DNA from: Cardinium endosymbiont cEper1 of Encarsia pergandiella
GTDB taxonomy: Bacteria; Bacteroidota; Bacteroidia; Cytophagales; Amoebophilaceae
Direction of reading: 5' to 3'
Assembly (NCBI RefSeq): GCF_000304455.1
Contig: NC_018605.1
Location: 372,035 to 436,034, forward strand
DNA length: 64,000 nt
Shown one piece after another: positions 54,231 through 63,274 of this stretch. Under the pieces are notes generated by a model that searched no databases, was not told the DNA's origin, and saw only the letters and a program-made list of their open reading frames with translations. A program made the position numbers and the translations under genes. The number at the start of each line of letters is the position of its first letter. The first letter of the stretch is position 1.

Positions 54231-54349
54231 AATTTATTACAATAATGTATGATGAAAATTTCTATTTTAAAAAATACAATATAAGCTAAAATAGCTACAT
54301 TAAAAAATTTTATCTGTTAAAAATTGATGCGTTGATTGGATAATCCAAA
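54143..54349 (-). repeat. duplicated promoter-plus-signal-peptide cassette, copy 2
   Basis: Second copy of the cassette at 53617-53824. Similarity stops sharply just after the lipobox codons on one side and at the 'gcgttgattggataat' block on the other. Confidence 0.8.
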
Positions 54350-54409
54350 TAAATACTCCCCAGCTATGCTACTACTGTCATGAACAGATACCAGTCTTTA
54401 ACCCATTCG

Positions 54410-55159
54410 TTAAAGCTGAACGATCCATAGATTCATAGAAGTGCCCAACGGGACCTTGGTGCCTGGCATAGGATTTTGCTGTATCACGCTACCGATGGGT
54501 GCGTGACGTTTTTTAAGATGATGCAGCACACCTATCCGCATGCCCCGCTCTAATAGTGTGATATGTGCTTCTTCTAAAGGCATGGCTATTACATCTGGTA
54601 CTTCAATAATTTCTTCACCTAATCCAGCGCTTACCACTAAGTCAATAGTCGATCCCTTATGAATAAATTTTCCAGTAGGTATGGGATGGTGGTCATGCCA
54701 TTGTTCCAAAACAGCATATTTTGTAATGTCTGGGACATATTTGATGCTACCTAACTTTAGTCCTTTGTTCTTTAGGAGGAGTTGAGCCTGCCTAATAGAA
54801 CCCTCAATAAGGTGGGGCATAGATACAAGTGGGGGATTTGCTGCATTTAAGGTTAAATAGATTTTTCGTTTTGTCTTTACCCAACCACCTGCTGTTGGAA
54901 ATTGTTGTAAAACAGTAAAAGGCGGTAGTTCTGCTGCGTAACTGCTGTTGTCTGTTATAACGTAACGCAAATCATATTTGCTAAGCGCGCCATCCAATGC
55001 TTCTAAAGGCATACCGGTTAGATCGGGTACTTGAACTATTTTACCTTGATGGGTAATATAAGGTAATGCTATATAGAAAAACATATATAATATACCGATA
55101 AACAAGCAAAATATGTAAATAAGATGTTGGAATATCTTTATTAGCTTTTTTTTATGCAT
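54410..55159 (-). CDS. PASTA-domain membrane protein
   Basis: This 249-residue protein has one N-terminal membrane anchor ('IYIFCLFIGILYMFFYIALPYI') and three periplasmic PASTA domains, starting 'VQVPDLTGMPLEALDGAL', 'VSMPHLIEGSIRQAQLLL' and 'IEVPDVIAMPLEEAHITL'. PASTA domains bind muropeptides or penicillin-binding proteins; this kinase-less form is common in Bacteroidetes. Its ATG overlaps the end of ddl by 19 bases, so the two are co-translated, which supports a role in peptidoglycan metabolism. Confidence 0.88.
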   Translation of the reverse strand: MHKKKLIKIFQHLIYIFCLFIGILYMFFYIALPYITHQGKIVQVPDLTGMPLEALDGALSKYDLRYVITDNSSYAAELPPFTVLQQFPTAGGWVKTKRKIYLTLNAANPPLVSMPHLIEGSIRQAQLLLKNKGLKLGSIKYVPDITKYAVLEQWHDHHPIPTGKFIHKGSTIDLVVSAGLGEEIIEVPDVIAMPLEEAHITLLERGMRIGVLHHLKKRHAPIGSVIQQNPMPGTKVPLGTSMNLWIVQL

Positions 55160-56460
55160 GTATCTAAGATTAGCGTTTCGCTATAGGCAGCAAAATTTCT
55201 TTTGGTCCATCCATATTGGATAATGGCATGTATAAAATCAAATGGTGTATAACCGTTTAAAGCACATTGGTGAAAAATACAGGTAGCTGGTGTCATAGCA
55301 GGCAGTGCATTGATTTCAATAATCCATACCTCTATTTTTTGATGGGGATAGATTTTTACAAAAGCATCTATTCTGGCATAACCTTGTATATTTAAAACCG
55401 TTGCTATATTTGCCAGTTCGTGCTTGACCTTTTTGCTGATTATAGCAGCTACTTTGGCATTACCATCAAAGCGTGCTGGGGTAATATTATGGCCTTCCCC
55501 TGCTAAAAATTTTTCTTCTAATGAAAGTATGGCATCTACTGCTACCGTTTCTGAAGGTTCAAATACTTCATATAAGGTTTTCCCATTATGATCTATATGG
55601 GTTAGTAAACCTGTTGTAGTTTCTAAACAAGCCAATGCTTTTGGATCTTTTTCAATCAGTGCTTCTAGTAGAAATCGTTTTTGTTGCGGAATATAGTCTG
55701 CTACTTGTAACCCCAAGGGTTGCATCACTTTGTTAGACATTAGTGGTTTATCTCTAAAAGTAGCAGATGCATAAGCAGTCAACATATCACTATTGACAAT
55801 GCGCATGACCCCCGCACTGCAACCATCATCTACAGGTTTAGCAATAATTGGATACGTAAACAGATTCGCTACAGCATGGATCGTAGTAACCTGATCATCA
55901 TCCCAATCTTTTTGGGTAACCACAAGCTGCTGTGCAACCTGAAATCCTTTTTTAGCTAAAAATTGATTGGTTGCATATTTATCGATCGTTAAAGCGGTAG
56001 TAGCTATACCAGATCCGTTGTAAGGTATATCATACTTTTCTAGTATCTTTTGTAGAGTTCCATCTTCTCCAGGCCTGCCATGCAAAGCGATAAAGATAAA
56101 ATCTATTCTTTCTTTTAAAGCAGAAAAGGTAAGTTCTTCTGCCGTAAAAATAGCATCTTTTGCATAATTTTTAGTAATGGAAACGGCTTCTTGTCTTATA
56201 ACGGTTAATAACGCTTCTGCGGCTCTAAATCTAGTTGGATGTAAAAGCGCATCGTGCACATCATCTGCATTATCTTTTAACAATAGCGCAGCAGGTAGTA
56301 TAAAAATTCGAAAGGCCTTCGTAGAGCCAGATAGAAAAAGCGGAAGCGCTTCGTATTGGTTAGAAGCGGCCAATTTACTGTAAATATTTCGCCCACTTTC
56401 TAATGATACATGCCGTTCGGGTGTAAACCCACCCATTAGTACACCTATTTTTTTATGCAT
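55141..56460 (-). CDS. ddl: D-alanine--D-alanine ligase
   Basis: This ATP-grasp ligase makes D-Ala-D-Ala for the peptidoglycan stem peptide. N-terminal 'IGVLMGGFTPERHVSLESGRNIY', 'FIALHGRPGEDGTLQKILEKYDIPYNGSG', 'PIIAKPVDDGCSAGV' and the metal site 'IIEINALPAMTPATCIFHQ' are visible. At 439 residues it is longer than the usual 310-360, mainly through insertions in the N-terminal domain (about 45-115) and the central domain. The catalytic Arg/Ser equivalents look intact, so it is likely active. The altered final motif (E-I-N-A-L-P rather than E-V-N-T-x-P) is noteworthy. Confidence 0.88.
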   Translation of the reverse strand: MHKKIGVLMGGFTPERHVSLESGRNIYSKLAASNQYEALPLFLSGSTKAFRIFILPAALLLKDNADDVHDALLHPTRFRAAEALLTVIRQEAVSITKNYAKDAIFTAEELTFSALKERIDFIFIALHGRPGEDGTLQKILEKYDIPYNGSGIATTALTIDKYATNQFLAKKGFQVAQQLVVTQKDWDDDQVTTIHAVANLFTYPIIAKPVDDGCSAGVMRIVNSDMLTAYASATFRDKPLMSNKVMQPLGLQVADYIPQQKRFLLEALIEKDPKALACLETTTGLLTHIDHNGKTLYEVFEPSETVAVDAILSLEEKFLAGEGHNITPARFDGNAKVAAIISKKVKHELANIATVLNIQGYARIDAFVKIYPHQKIEVWIIEINALPAMTPATCIFHQCALNGYTPFDFIHAIIQYGWTKRNFAAYSETLILDTCIKKS

Positions 56461-56549
56461 CTTTTTCGTTCTATCTGCTAGATGGCAAAAACAAATCTAT
56501 CTTTACTGATCTAAATAGTTTGATGAGTGGCTACAAAACAAATGCTAGT

Positions 56550-58556
56550 TTAGACCTGCTCTAGGTCATTGGGCAAAGGGAACATTGCTTGGCCATCATC
56601 CGATTGCGGAAGTGATACTTCAGGTGATGGCGCATCTTCAGTAGGTATATTTTTTGCTTCTTTGGCAAAGCGTTTGCCTATCAAACGTTCTAAATCTGAC
56701 TTAAATATAGTTTCTCTTACCAGTAAAGCCTCAGCCAAAAGCGTTAGTTGGTCCATTTTTTCTCTGAGCAACGTTTTTACCCGTTCATATGCACCATCTA
56801 TGATCGCTTTGACTTCCTCATCTATGGTATGAGCTGTTTTTTCTGAGTAAGGCTTGGTAAAAGTATAATCTACTTGTTTGGAGTTGTGAAAAGAGAGGTG
56901 ACCTACTTTAGGGTTCATCCCATAGACGGTAACCATGCTATAGGCTAATTTAGTAGTACGTTCCAAATCATTTACCGCACCTGTTGAAATTTTTCCAAAA
57001 ATAAGTTCCTCAGCTGCTCTTCCTCCCAGCGCCATGGCCAACTCATCTAATAATTGATTCTCTTGATAGATAAATTGCTCTTTTGGCAAATACTGCGCAT
57101 AGCCCAATGCAGCGATACCACGTGGTACAATACTTACTTTCACCAGTGGATGTGCATGTTCTAGAAACCATCCAGCAATCGCATGACCGGCTTCGTGGTA
57201 GGCTACTATTTTTTTCTCTTCTGCAGAAATTAGCTTATTTTTTTTCTCTAACCCACCAATAATGCGATCTATAGCTGCATGAAAGTCGCTTATGGTTACA
57301 AATTTCCTATTTTTCCTAGCGGCTATTAAAGCTGCCTCATTACACATGTTAGAGAGATCCGCTCCAGAGAATCCAGGTGTTTGTTCGGCAAGTTGTTTAA
57401 TCCGTATATGCCTTTCCAGCTTTAGTCTTTTGCTATGGCATCGTATAATCGCCTCCCTGTCTACTACATCTGGGTTATCTATACTAACCTGACGATCAAA
57501 TCTTCCTGGTCGCAGCAGTGCAGGATCTAGTACTTCTGGTCTATTGGTGGCAGCTATTACAATCACCCCAGAATTGGTTGATACCCCATCCATTTCTACC
57601 AAGAGTGAGTTTAAAGTATTTTCACGTTCATCATTCACCCCCGGCATATTGGCTTTGCCTCGTGTCCTACCTACTGCATCGATTTCATCGATAAAAATAA
57701 TACATGGTGCTTTTTCCTTTGCTTTTTTAAATAGGTCACGGACACGTGCTGCACCTATCCCCACAAACATTTCGACAAAATCTGATCCAGAAAGACAAAT
57801 AACCGGTACACCGGCTTCACCAGCGACCGCTTTGGCCAGCAAGGTTTTACCCGTTCCTGGAGGACCTACTAGCAATACCCCTTTGGGGATTTTTCCACCA
57901 AGCAGCGTAAATTTATCAGGCATTTTCAAAAAGTCTACTACTTCTTTTACCTCTTCTTTCGCCTCTTTCATGCCAGCTACATCTTGGAAAGTAACTTTTA
58001 ACTGATTGTTTTTATCAAAGATGGTTGCTTTTAATGTATTCATATTAAAAAGCTGTGTACCAGGACCTGCCATACCACTGCCTGGCTTACGAATAAAAAA
58101 CCAGTAAATAACAAATAGCGTCAATAAAAAGGACCAATTGATAAAACTAGTAGGCTCTGAACGTTCTTGACAGCTGTAACCTATTCTAGCTTCAGGATCT
58201 ATTTTTGCTTCTATCGCGCCAAATTTTTTATCAAAAATGTCAAAATTGGGTATTCTAAGCGTGTAGACCAATTGCCTGCTGTTTTTCCAAGAAGGTCGTC
58301 CTGCTAATTCTTGTTGGTAACGGGGTTTGCGTAATGCGTCTTCTTTGAGTACTACTTCCACTAGATGCTGATTGGTGATTAAAGTAACCGATTTAACCTC
58401 CTGGTTCAGCATCATTTCTTCAAAACGTTTCTCAGAAATGGGCATTATACTTTTTTCTTTGTTATAATAGAAAAGTAACCCTATTACCAATATGGCCAAT
58501 ATAAAAATAGACTGTGGGACGTTGTGTTGTATAAATTTTTTTTCTCTTTGTTTCAT
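56550..58556 (-). CDS. ftsH: ATP-dependent zinc metalloprotease FtsH
   Basis: This membrane-anchored AAA+ protease of 668 residues degrades misfolded membrane proteins and short-lived regulators. It has two N-terminal helices ('[16 protein letters not shown]', '[18 protein letters not shown]') flanking a periplasmic domain. Walker A '[19 protein letters not shown]', Walker B '[12 protein letters not shown]', the SRH with '[20 protein letters not shown]' and the zinc motif '[13 protein letters not shown]' follow. The C-terminal tail is short and hydrophilic. It is complete. Confidence 0.97.
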   Translation of the reverse strand: MKQREKKFIQHNVPQSIFILAILVIGLLFYYNKEKSIMPISEKRFEEMMLNQEVKSVTLITNQHLVEVVLKEDALRKPRYQQELAGRPSWKNSRQLVYTLRIPNFDIFDKKFGAIEAKIDPEARIGYSCQERSEPTSFINWSFLLTLFVIYWFFIRKPGSGMAGPGTQLFNMNTLKATIFDKNNQLKVTFQDVAGMKEAKEEVKEVVDFLKMPDKFTLLGGKIPKGVLLVGPPGTGKTLLAKAVAGEAGVPVICLSGSDFVEMFVGIGAARVRDLFKKAKEKAPCIIFIDEIDAVGRTRGKANMPGVNDERENTLNSLLVEMDGVSTNSGVIVIAATNRPEVLDPALLRPGRFDRQVSIDNPDVVDREAIIRCHSKRLKLERHIRIKQLAEQTPGFSGADLSNMCNEAALIAARKNRKFVTISDFHAAIDRIIGGLEKKNKLISAEEKKIVAYHEAGHAIAGWFLEHAHPLVKVSIVPRGIAALGYAQYLPKEQFIYQENQLLDELAMALGGRAAEELIFGKISTGAVNDLERTTKLAYSMVTVYGMNPKVGHLSFHNSKQVDYTFTKPYSEKTAHTIDEEVKAIIDGAYERVKTLLREKMDQLTLLAEALLVRETIFKSDLERLIGKRFAKEAKNIPTEDAPSPEVSLPQSDDGQAMFPLPNDLEQV

Positions 58557-58721
58557 AATCTGATTTAAATTGAACCGCTATTTTTTCTGAATGAAGATGA
58601 AAATTTCAAAAAGGATGGAAATACAACAAGAAATTTTTTAATAATGCTTACAGTTAAAGGGAATAAATTGCGTGCAAACCTAAAGCTATAAGTCGATCTA
58701 CAACGAAGATAATAGAGCTTT

Positions 58722-59366
58722 TTATTTTGTGGCTTCTATATACCTGTCTTCGACAACCTTCCAGTGAACCATTTTCCAAAAAGCTTGTATATAGGCTGAG
58801 CGTCTGTTTTGATAGCTTAGGTAGTAGGCATGTTCCCATAGATCTAGCCCTAAAATAGGGATACCTTGTTCTTGAATAGGAAGGGTATTCATAAGTGGAT
58901 TATCTTGCTTATCAGTTGTAGAAATAAATAAACTACCGTCTTTCTTGGCTACCGTTAACCAGGTCCATCCAGCACCAAAGTGGGTAGCAGATGCTGTTGA
59001 AAAGGCTTCTTGGAATCCTTCAAAGCTGCCAAATGATTTTTTTAACCTGTCTAGTAAGTCTGTTCCAGGTTTTGGGGAAGCATGTGGTGTGAGGCTATTC
59101 CAGAAAAATAGATGGTTAAAATGGCCACCAGCGTTATTCCGTATAGTAGTATGGTAGGCGCTGATATCTTTTAGCAGATGGGTTAATACTGATATTTCGG
59201 TTCCTTTTGCGGTAGCTATTGCGGTACCGGCTACTGCTTGATTGAGTCTATCTACATACGTTCCATGATGTTTGGTATGGTGGATTTCCATGGTTTGGGC
59301 ATCTATATAAGGTTCCAATCCATTGTAGGCATAAGGCAAAGAAGGAAGTGTAAAAATCATAAGCAT
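58722..59366 (-). CDS. sodA: superoxide dismutase (Fe/Mn)
   Basis: This 214-residue Fe/Mn superoxide dismutase detoxifies superoxide. Metal ligands are His in 'TMEIHHTKHHGTYV', His in 'NAGGHFNHLFFW', and Asp and His in 'ILGLDLWEHAYYLSYQ'. No signal peptide is evident, so it is cytoplasmic. Metal choice (Fe or Mn) cannot be read with certainty. ATG 59366 or 59360 may be the start. Confidence 0.94.
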   Translation of the reverse strand: MLMIFTLPSLPYAYNGLEPYIDAQTMEIHHTKHHGTYVDRLNQAVAGTAIATAKGTEISVLTHLLKDISAYHTTIRNNAGGHFNHLFFWNSLTPHASPKPGTDLLDRLKKSFGSFEGFQEAFSTASATHFGAGWTWLTVAKKDGSLFISTTDKQDNPLMNTLPIQEQGIPILGLDLWEHAYYLSYQNRRSAYIQAFWKMVHWKVVEDRYIEATK

Positions 59367-59394
59367 CTAAAATTATAATAATTAGTTCTATCCG

Positions 59395-59850
59395 CTACAA
59401 TATAGTGTTTCTTAGCTTTTTAAAAAAACAAATCAGTAATTCTTTACTTGCTTCCGCTAAAATATTTCGGTGTATGGTGGTTTGAGGGTGTAGAATAGGG
59501 GCAGAGCAGCTTTGGTAGCCTCTTTTTGGGTCACTGGCGCCAAAAACAAGTCGTTTTATTTGAGACCAGTAAAGTGCGCCACCACACATTATACAGGGCT
59601 CTAGCGTAACATATAGTGTACAACTGGGAAGGTATTTGCTATTGAAGTAATGGGCAGCAGCTGTAATCGCCAATAGTTCTGCATGGGCGGTTGGGTCTTT
59701 AAGTTGTTCTACTTGGTTATGGGCACGTGCAATAATTTGATGTTCTGCTACGATTACCGCTCCAACGGGCACTTCTCCAATTGTAGCTGCATGCGTAGCC
59801 TCTTGCAGGGCTGCTTCCATAAAGAAAGCATCTTCGTGTATTGGGGCCAT
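59395..59850 (-). CDS. tadA: tRNA-specific adenosine deaminase
   Basis: TadA converts A34 to inosine in tRNA-Arg(ACG). The 151-residue product has the zinc/proton-shuttle motif 'TAHAELLAI' and 'LEPCIMCGGALYWSQIKRLVFGASD'. It follows the dCMP deaminase-like gene by 25 bases; the two deaminases are probably in one operon. The general nucleoside-deaminase family is certain, and TadA is the best match by motif and length. Confidence 0.9.
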   Translation of the reverse strand: MAPIHEDAFFMEAALQEATHAATIGEVPVGAVIVAEHQIIARAHNQVEQLKDPTAHAELLAITAAAHYFNSKYLPSCTLYVTLEPCIMCGGALYWSQIKRLVFGASDPKRGYQSCSAPILHPQTTIHRNILAEASKELLICFFKKLRNTIL

Positions 59851-59875
59851 TGGGCTTATGTAATGGGTAAAGGAT

Positions 59876-60334
59876 CTATGGGTGATATGGGTCTGCTATG
59901 ATACCGAACTCAGTTAAAAAATTTAATCCCTCTTCATAATCTAAGTTTTTATAGGCTGCATAAGAATCTTTGTATACCACCCTTTTAATGCCTACACTAA
60001 ATATTATGCGGGCACAAGGTAGACAGGGCGAAAGCGTCGTGTACAGCACACCATCTTTTATATTTATATGATGGGTTAATGCATAAAGAATAGCATTTTG
60101 TTCTGCATGGATAGATAAAGCACATCCTCCTTTTATACTTCTAGTGCAACCTGTTTTCGGCCATATTTCATCGCAATTATAGGTACCCGGTGGAGGGCCA
60201 TTGTATCCTGTAGAAATAATACGGGTCTCTTTTGTTAAAACAACGCCTACTTTTTTTTTAACACAGTGTGAGCGTTTAGCCAATTGAATCGCCAATGACA
60301 TAAAAAGATGATCAAATGTAGGTTTTTCTGCCAT
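59876..60334 (-). CDS. dCMP deaminase family protein
   Basis: A 152-residue zinc-dependent deaminase resembling ComEB/dCMP deaminases, which supply dUMP for thymidylate. The catalytic motifs are 'SIHAEQNAI' and 'LSPCLPCARIIFSVGIKRVVY'. The N-terminal 'DHLFMSLAIQLAKRSHCVKKKVGVVL' and 'GYNGPPPGTYNCDE' are typical, with an extra Cys/His cluster near 'NCDEIWPKTGCTR' that may bind a structural zinc. It fits with the ribonucleotide reductase in this window in supplying DNA precursors. Confidence 0.9.
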   Translation of the reverse strand: MAEKPTFDHLFMSLAIQLAKRSHCVKKKVGVVLTKETRIISTGYNGPPPGTYNCDEIWPKTGCTRSIKGGCALSIHAEQNAILYALTHHINIKDGVLYTTLSPCLPCARIIFSVGIKRVVYKDSYAAYKNLDYEEGLNFLTEFGIIADPYHP

Positions 60335-60783
60335 TAATTTTTATAGGTATAGCACCTGTTTTAGGTTGAACAATAATAAATAAGTTTAAAATTGAAATAG
60401 CGTTACCCGTTGCGTGGATAGTTTAAGGTTGCATCACGTTATATACTGTTTGGTTAAAATTCATCGTTAGGTACCTACAATAGGTACATACAAAGTAATA
60501 AATGAAGAATGAAATATGGATTCTTTTGATACCAACTTATAATGATTTTATTTATCGTTCAAGTTAAAAAGTTAAAAAATTTAAAGCATCAAAGATAGTA
60601 TATCTCCAGCAATTTATAAAATAATAAACATATCATGTTATTATAGTCTGATTTTATGTAGTCCTTTAGGCGTGGGATCGTACAAAAAGCGGTAAATCTA
60701 TTTTAAGCAAGATAAGTTAATCTTGTAGCGCTGCGTTCATTCGATAAATTTTTTATTCCTATTTAGTTTTAATGGCTCAAGGG
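60335..60783. other. divergent intergenic region, no gene
   Basis: About 450 AT-rich bases between the deaminase operon (minus) and rpmB (plus). Short direct repeats of gtac-c/at (about 60470-60490) are visible, but no RNA gene or frame that I can support. Confidence 0.4.
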
Positions 60784-60815
60784 TTTGAATAATGTGCTAA
60801 GTTATATTATATTTG
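60784..60815 (+). promoter_or_regulatory. consensus Bacteroidetes promoter of the rpmB operon
   Basis: TTTG (60784-60787), a 20-base spacer and TATATTTG (60808-60815) exactly match the TTTG-N19-21-TAnnTTTG consensus. Transcription should start near 60822, about 18 bases before the rpmB ATG. Confidence 0.75.
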
Positions 60816-60839
60816 TACCTGTATTAAAGCATATAGAAA

Positions 60840-61097
60840 ATGGCAAGGATTTGTGATATAACAGGTAAAAAACCAATTGTAGGAAATAATGTATCCCATG
60901 CAAATAACAAAACCAAAAGGTGGTTTTATCCGAATTTGCAAAATAAGCGTTTTTATATTCCGGAAGAGAATATTTGGATTCCATTGAAGGTTTGCACTTC
61001 TGTGATCCGTACCATCAATAAGAAAGGCATTTATGCAGTGCTAAAGGAAGCCAAACAGAAGGGAACCTTATCCAAGCAATACCATTGGTTGGTCTAA
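60840..61097 (+). CDS. rpmB: 50S ribosomal protein L28
   Basis: L28 (85 residues) begins '[39 protein letters not shown]', the standard family pattern in Bacteroidetes. It heads the rpmB-rpmG-DUF4295-ftsY gene order conserved in that phylum and has a consensus promoter directly upstream. Confidence 0.97.
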   Translation: MARICDITGKKPIVGNNVSHANNKTKRWFYPNLQNKRFYIPEENIWIPLKVCTSVIRTINKKGIYAVLKEAKQKGTLSKQYHWLV

Positions 61098-61139
61098 ATA
61101 AAAACCACGTGAAACTTGATAAAAAAGTAGCAAAGTAAA

Positions 61140-61325
61140 ATGGCAAAAAAAAAAAGCGGTAGGGTTCAAGTAATTTTAGAGTGTACAGAGCACAAAAGTA
61201 GTGGTATTCCTGGTATATCTCGCTACTGTACGGGAAAAAATAGAACGACTACTACTGCACGAATGGAGTTAAAAAAATATAATCCTATATTGAAGCGTCA
61301 TACACTTCACAAAGAAATCAAATAA
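61140..61325 (+). CDS. rpmG: 50S ribosomal protein L33
   Basis: L33 (61 residues): '[49 protein letters not shown]'. It retains one Cys in each half, not the full four-Cys zinc set, so it is the zinc-free form. It lies 42 bases after rpmB in the conserved operon. Confidence 0.96.
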   Translation: MAKKKSGRVQVILECTEHKSSGIPGISRYCTGKNRTTTTARMELKKYNPILKRHTLHKEIK

Positions 61326-61339
61326 GCATTGTATATATT

Positions 61340-61498
61340 ATGGCAAAGAAAGTAGTAGCTACCCTTGCTAAGGGAGATACCGTTAAGTTAACCAAGTTGA
61401 TTCAAGTAAAAAAATCAACAAAGACAGGTGCTTATACTTTTCGCAGTAAGATTGTCCCTTCTGAATTGATAAAAGAGATGGTATCTAGCAAAATATAA
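61340..61498 (+). CDS. DUF4295 small protein
   Basis: This 52-residue basic protein, 'MAKKVVATLAKGDTVKLTKL' followed by 'IQVKKSTKTGAYTFRSKIV', ends '...MVSSKI'. It matches the DUF4295 family, found in Bacteroidetes between rpmG and ftsY, exactly its position here (14 bases after rpmG). A ribosome-related role is inferred from synteny. Confidence 0.9.
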   Translation: MAKKVVATLAKGDTVKLTKLIQVKKSTKTGAYTFRSKIVPSELIKEMVSSKI

Positions 61499-61734
61499 CC
61501 ATTGCCTATCGTCTTTATGGTTTGAAAGGTGGTTTTTTTTCTAGTTTTGCTATCATATTTGTTATCGAGCATCCAACTATTTAAAAATAGCAATACAATC
61601 GCCATCAGCGTAGATTGTTTAAAGCCATTTTCTAGATTTTTAGCCTGAATGGTCTGAATAACAAAAAGCCATAGTATAAAAGTTAAACCAGTTGTAAGAT
61701 AAGTCCTTTTATCTGTATATATTTCCAAATCCAA
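61432..61734 (-). CDS. doubtful hypothetical membrane protein
   Basis: A 100-residue reverse frame with two hydrophobic stretches ('GLTFILWLFVIQTI', 'LMAIVLLFLNSWML'). Its last quarter runs antisense through DUF4295, which argues against a normal gene; its first three quarters fill the 277-base gap before ftsY. It may be a real small membrane protein with an eroded end or chance. Confidence 0.25.
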   Translation of the reverse strand: MDLEIYTDKRTYLTTGLTFILWLFVIQTIQAKNLENGFKQSTLMAIVLLFLNSWMLDNKYDSKTRKKTTFQTIKTIGNGYILLDTISFINSEGTILLRKV

Positions 61735-61775
61735 TAGTAGATCCGTATAATAGATAAAAAAATAAGTTGCTTGCT

Positions 61776-62738
61776 ATGGGTATTTTCAATTTTTTTTCTA
61801 AGCCGCCCCCCCCTAAAGCACACTTAGCAGAAAAACTGACTAAAACGCGTCATTCTTTTTGGAGTAAGCTCTCTAAGATTGTGGCTGGAAGGTCTACAAT
61901 TGACAGTGATGTATTGGATAGATTGGAAGAATTATTGATTGGTTCAGATGTTGGCGTACCCACTACCATTAAAATTATCAATGCTATAGAGCAGCGTGTA
62001 GCACGGGATAAATACCTTACTACAGGTGAACTAGACCAGATTTTACAATCTGAGACGGAGCAACTTTTATATGCTTTACCTAGCTCGAAGAGCGATCCTA
62101 TCGCCACTACTCCATCTGTTCGTCCCCATGTTATACTGATAGTGGGGGTCAATGGTGTAGGTAAAACTACTACTATTGCTAAACTAGCTGCACAGTTTAT
62201 TAGCCAAGGGAACAAGGTTATACTAGGTGCTGCAGATACTTTTCGTGCAGCAGCTATAGAACAACTGATGATTTGGGGTAATCGTGTAGGTGCAGCAGTA
62301 GTAGCACGTCCCATGCAATCAGATCCCTCCTCAGTGGCACATGAGACCGTGCAGCAGGGTATACGCAATCATATAGATGTAGCCATTATAGATACCGCTG
62401 GCCGATTACATACAAAAGTGCACCTTATCAATGAGCTGGCTAAAATTAAGCGGACCATTCAAAAATGTCTTCCCGGTGCGCCACAAGAGGTGTGGTTGGT
62501 CTTGGATGGTACAAATGGACAAAATGCTTTTTTGCAAGCAGAAGCTTTTACAGCTGCTGTAGCAGTAACCGGTATCGTGGTGACCAAATTAGATGGCACA
62601 TCTAAAGGAGGGATGGTGCTGGGTATAGCAGATCAGTTTTCCATTCCAATTAAATATATTGGTGTAGGCGAAAAAGTGGAAGACTTAAGGGTTTTTGATC
62701 CCCATGCATTTGTTGTTTCCTTATTTCAAAAATGGTAA
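61776..62738 (+). CDS. ftsY: signal recognition particle receptor FtsY
   Basis: FtsY (320 residues) docks SRP-ribosome complexes at the membrane. The N-domain four-helix bundle ('KTRHSFWSKLSKIVAGRSTIDSDVLDRLEELLIGSDVG') precedes the G-domain with G1 'GVNGVGKTTTIAKLAAQF', 'GAADTFRAAAIEQL', G3 'DTAGRLHTKVHL' and G4 'TKLDGTSKGG'. The acidic A-domain of E. coli is absent, as usual in Bacteroidetes. ATG 61776 ('MGIFNFFSK') is preferred over a TTG three codons earlier. Confidence 0.96.
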   Translation: MGIFNFFSKPPPPKAHLAEKLTKTRHSFWSKLSKIVAGRSTIDSDVLDRLEELLIGSDVGVPTTIKIINAIEQRVARDKYLTTGELDQILQSETEQLLYALPSSKSDPIATTPSVRPHVILIVGVNGVGKTTTIAKLAAQFISQGNKVILGAADTFRAAAIEQLMIWGNRVGAAVVARPMQSDPSSVAHETVQQGIRNHIDVAIIDTAGRLHTKVHLINELAKIKRTIQKCLPGAPQEVWLVLDGTNGQNAFLQAEAFTAAVAVTGIVVTKLDGTSKGGMVLGIADQFSIPIKYIGVGEKVEDLRVFDPHAFVVSLFQKW

Positions 62739-62851
62739 TGAACTAATCACTTTTAGGTAACAGCCATTTAATGGCTACAATAAAGTGCTACAGATTTTTA
62801 TGCTGTAAGAACTATACTTCAGTTTATCTTAAAAATATCTAGCGCCATTTA

Positions 62852-62992
62852 ATGCTGCTTTATGCCATTTGCATAATAATTTTCTATCTGGTAAAATTAT
62901 TCGTAAATTTATCCATCTGTTACGTCCTAGAAGGGATAGATTGGCGTAAGCAGCTCTATTCCTTGGGAAAAATTTTAAATAAAAAAATCTAA
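62852..62992 (+). CDS. possible short remnant before rpmF
   Basis: A 46-residue frame ends 'GIDWRKQLYSLGKILNKKI' four bases before rpmF. In Bacteroidetes the gene before rpmF is normally a DUF177/YceD protein ending in an Asp-Pro-Arg-Trp-x2-Leu motif, which this faintly resembles. The N-terminal part is hydrophobic and unlike that family. It is either a relic of DUF177 or chance. Confidence 0.25.
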   Translation: MLLYAICIIIFYLVKLFVNLSICYVLEGIDWRKQLYSLGKILNKKI

Positions 62993-62996
62993 AAAC

Positions 62997-63185
62997 ATGG
63001 CACAGCCAAAGAAAAGATCATCCGCTTCCAGAAGAGATAAAAGAAGGACACATGTTAAACTTGCGATGCCTCCGTTAGTGGTTTGTCCCGTTACTGGTGT
63101 AGTACATACTCCTCATCGTGCCTTTTGGCATGAAGGTAAAATGTATTATAAAGGAAGGGTGGTAATGCATCGTGCAATACCTTAA
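62997..63185 (+). CDS. rpmF: 50S ribosomal protein L32
   Basis: L32 (62 residues): 'MAQPKKRSSASRRDKRRTHVKL', then 'PLVVCPVTGVVHTPHRAF'. It retains only one Cys of the zinc set. Start and length are normal. In Bacteroidetes rpmF is usually followed by plsX and fabH; here fabH follows after 89 bases and plsX is missing. Confidence 0.95.
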   Translation: MAQPKKRSSASRRDKRRTHVKLAMPPLVVCPVTGVVHTPHRAFWHEGKMYYKGRVVMHRAIP

Positions 63186-63274
63186 TAAGCTCTTTGCAGA
63201 TGGTTCAGTTGTCCCCTATACTATTACTGACTTAGGAAAAGTCTATAAAACAATTACCCCAATCTGCTCAATAA

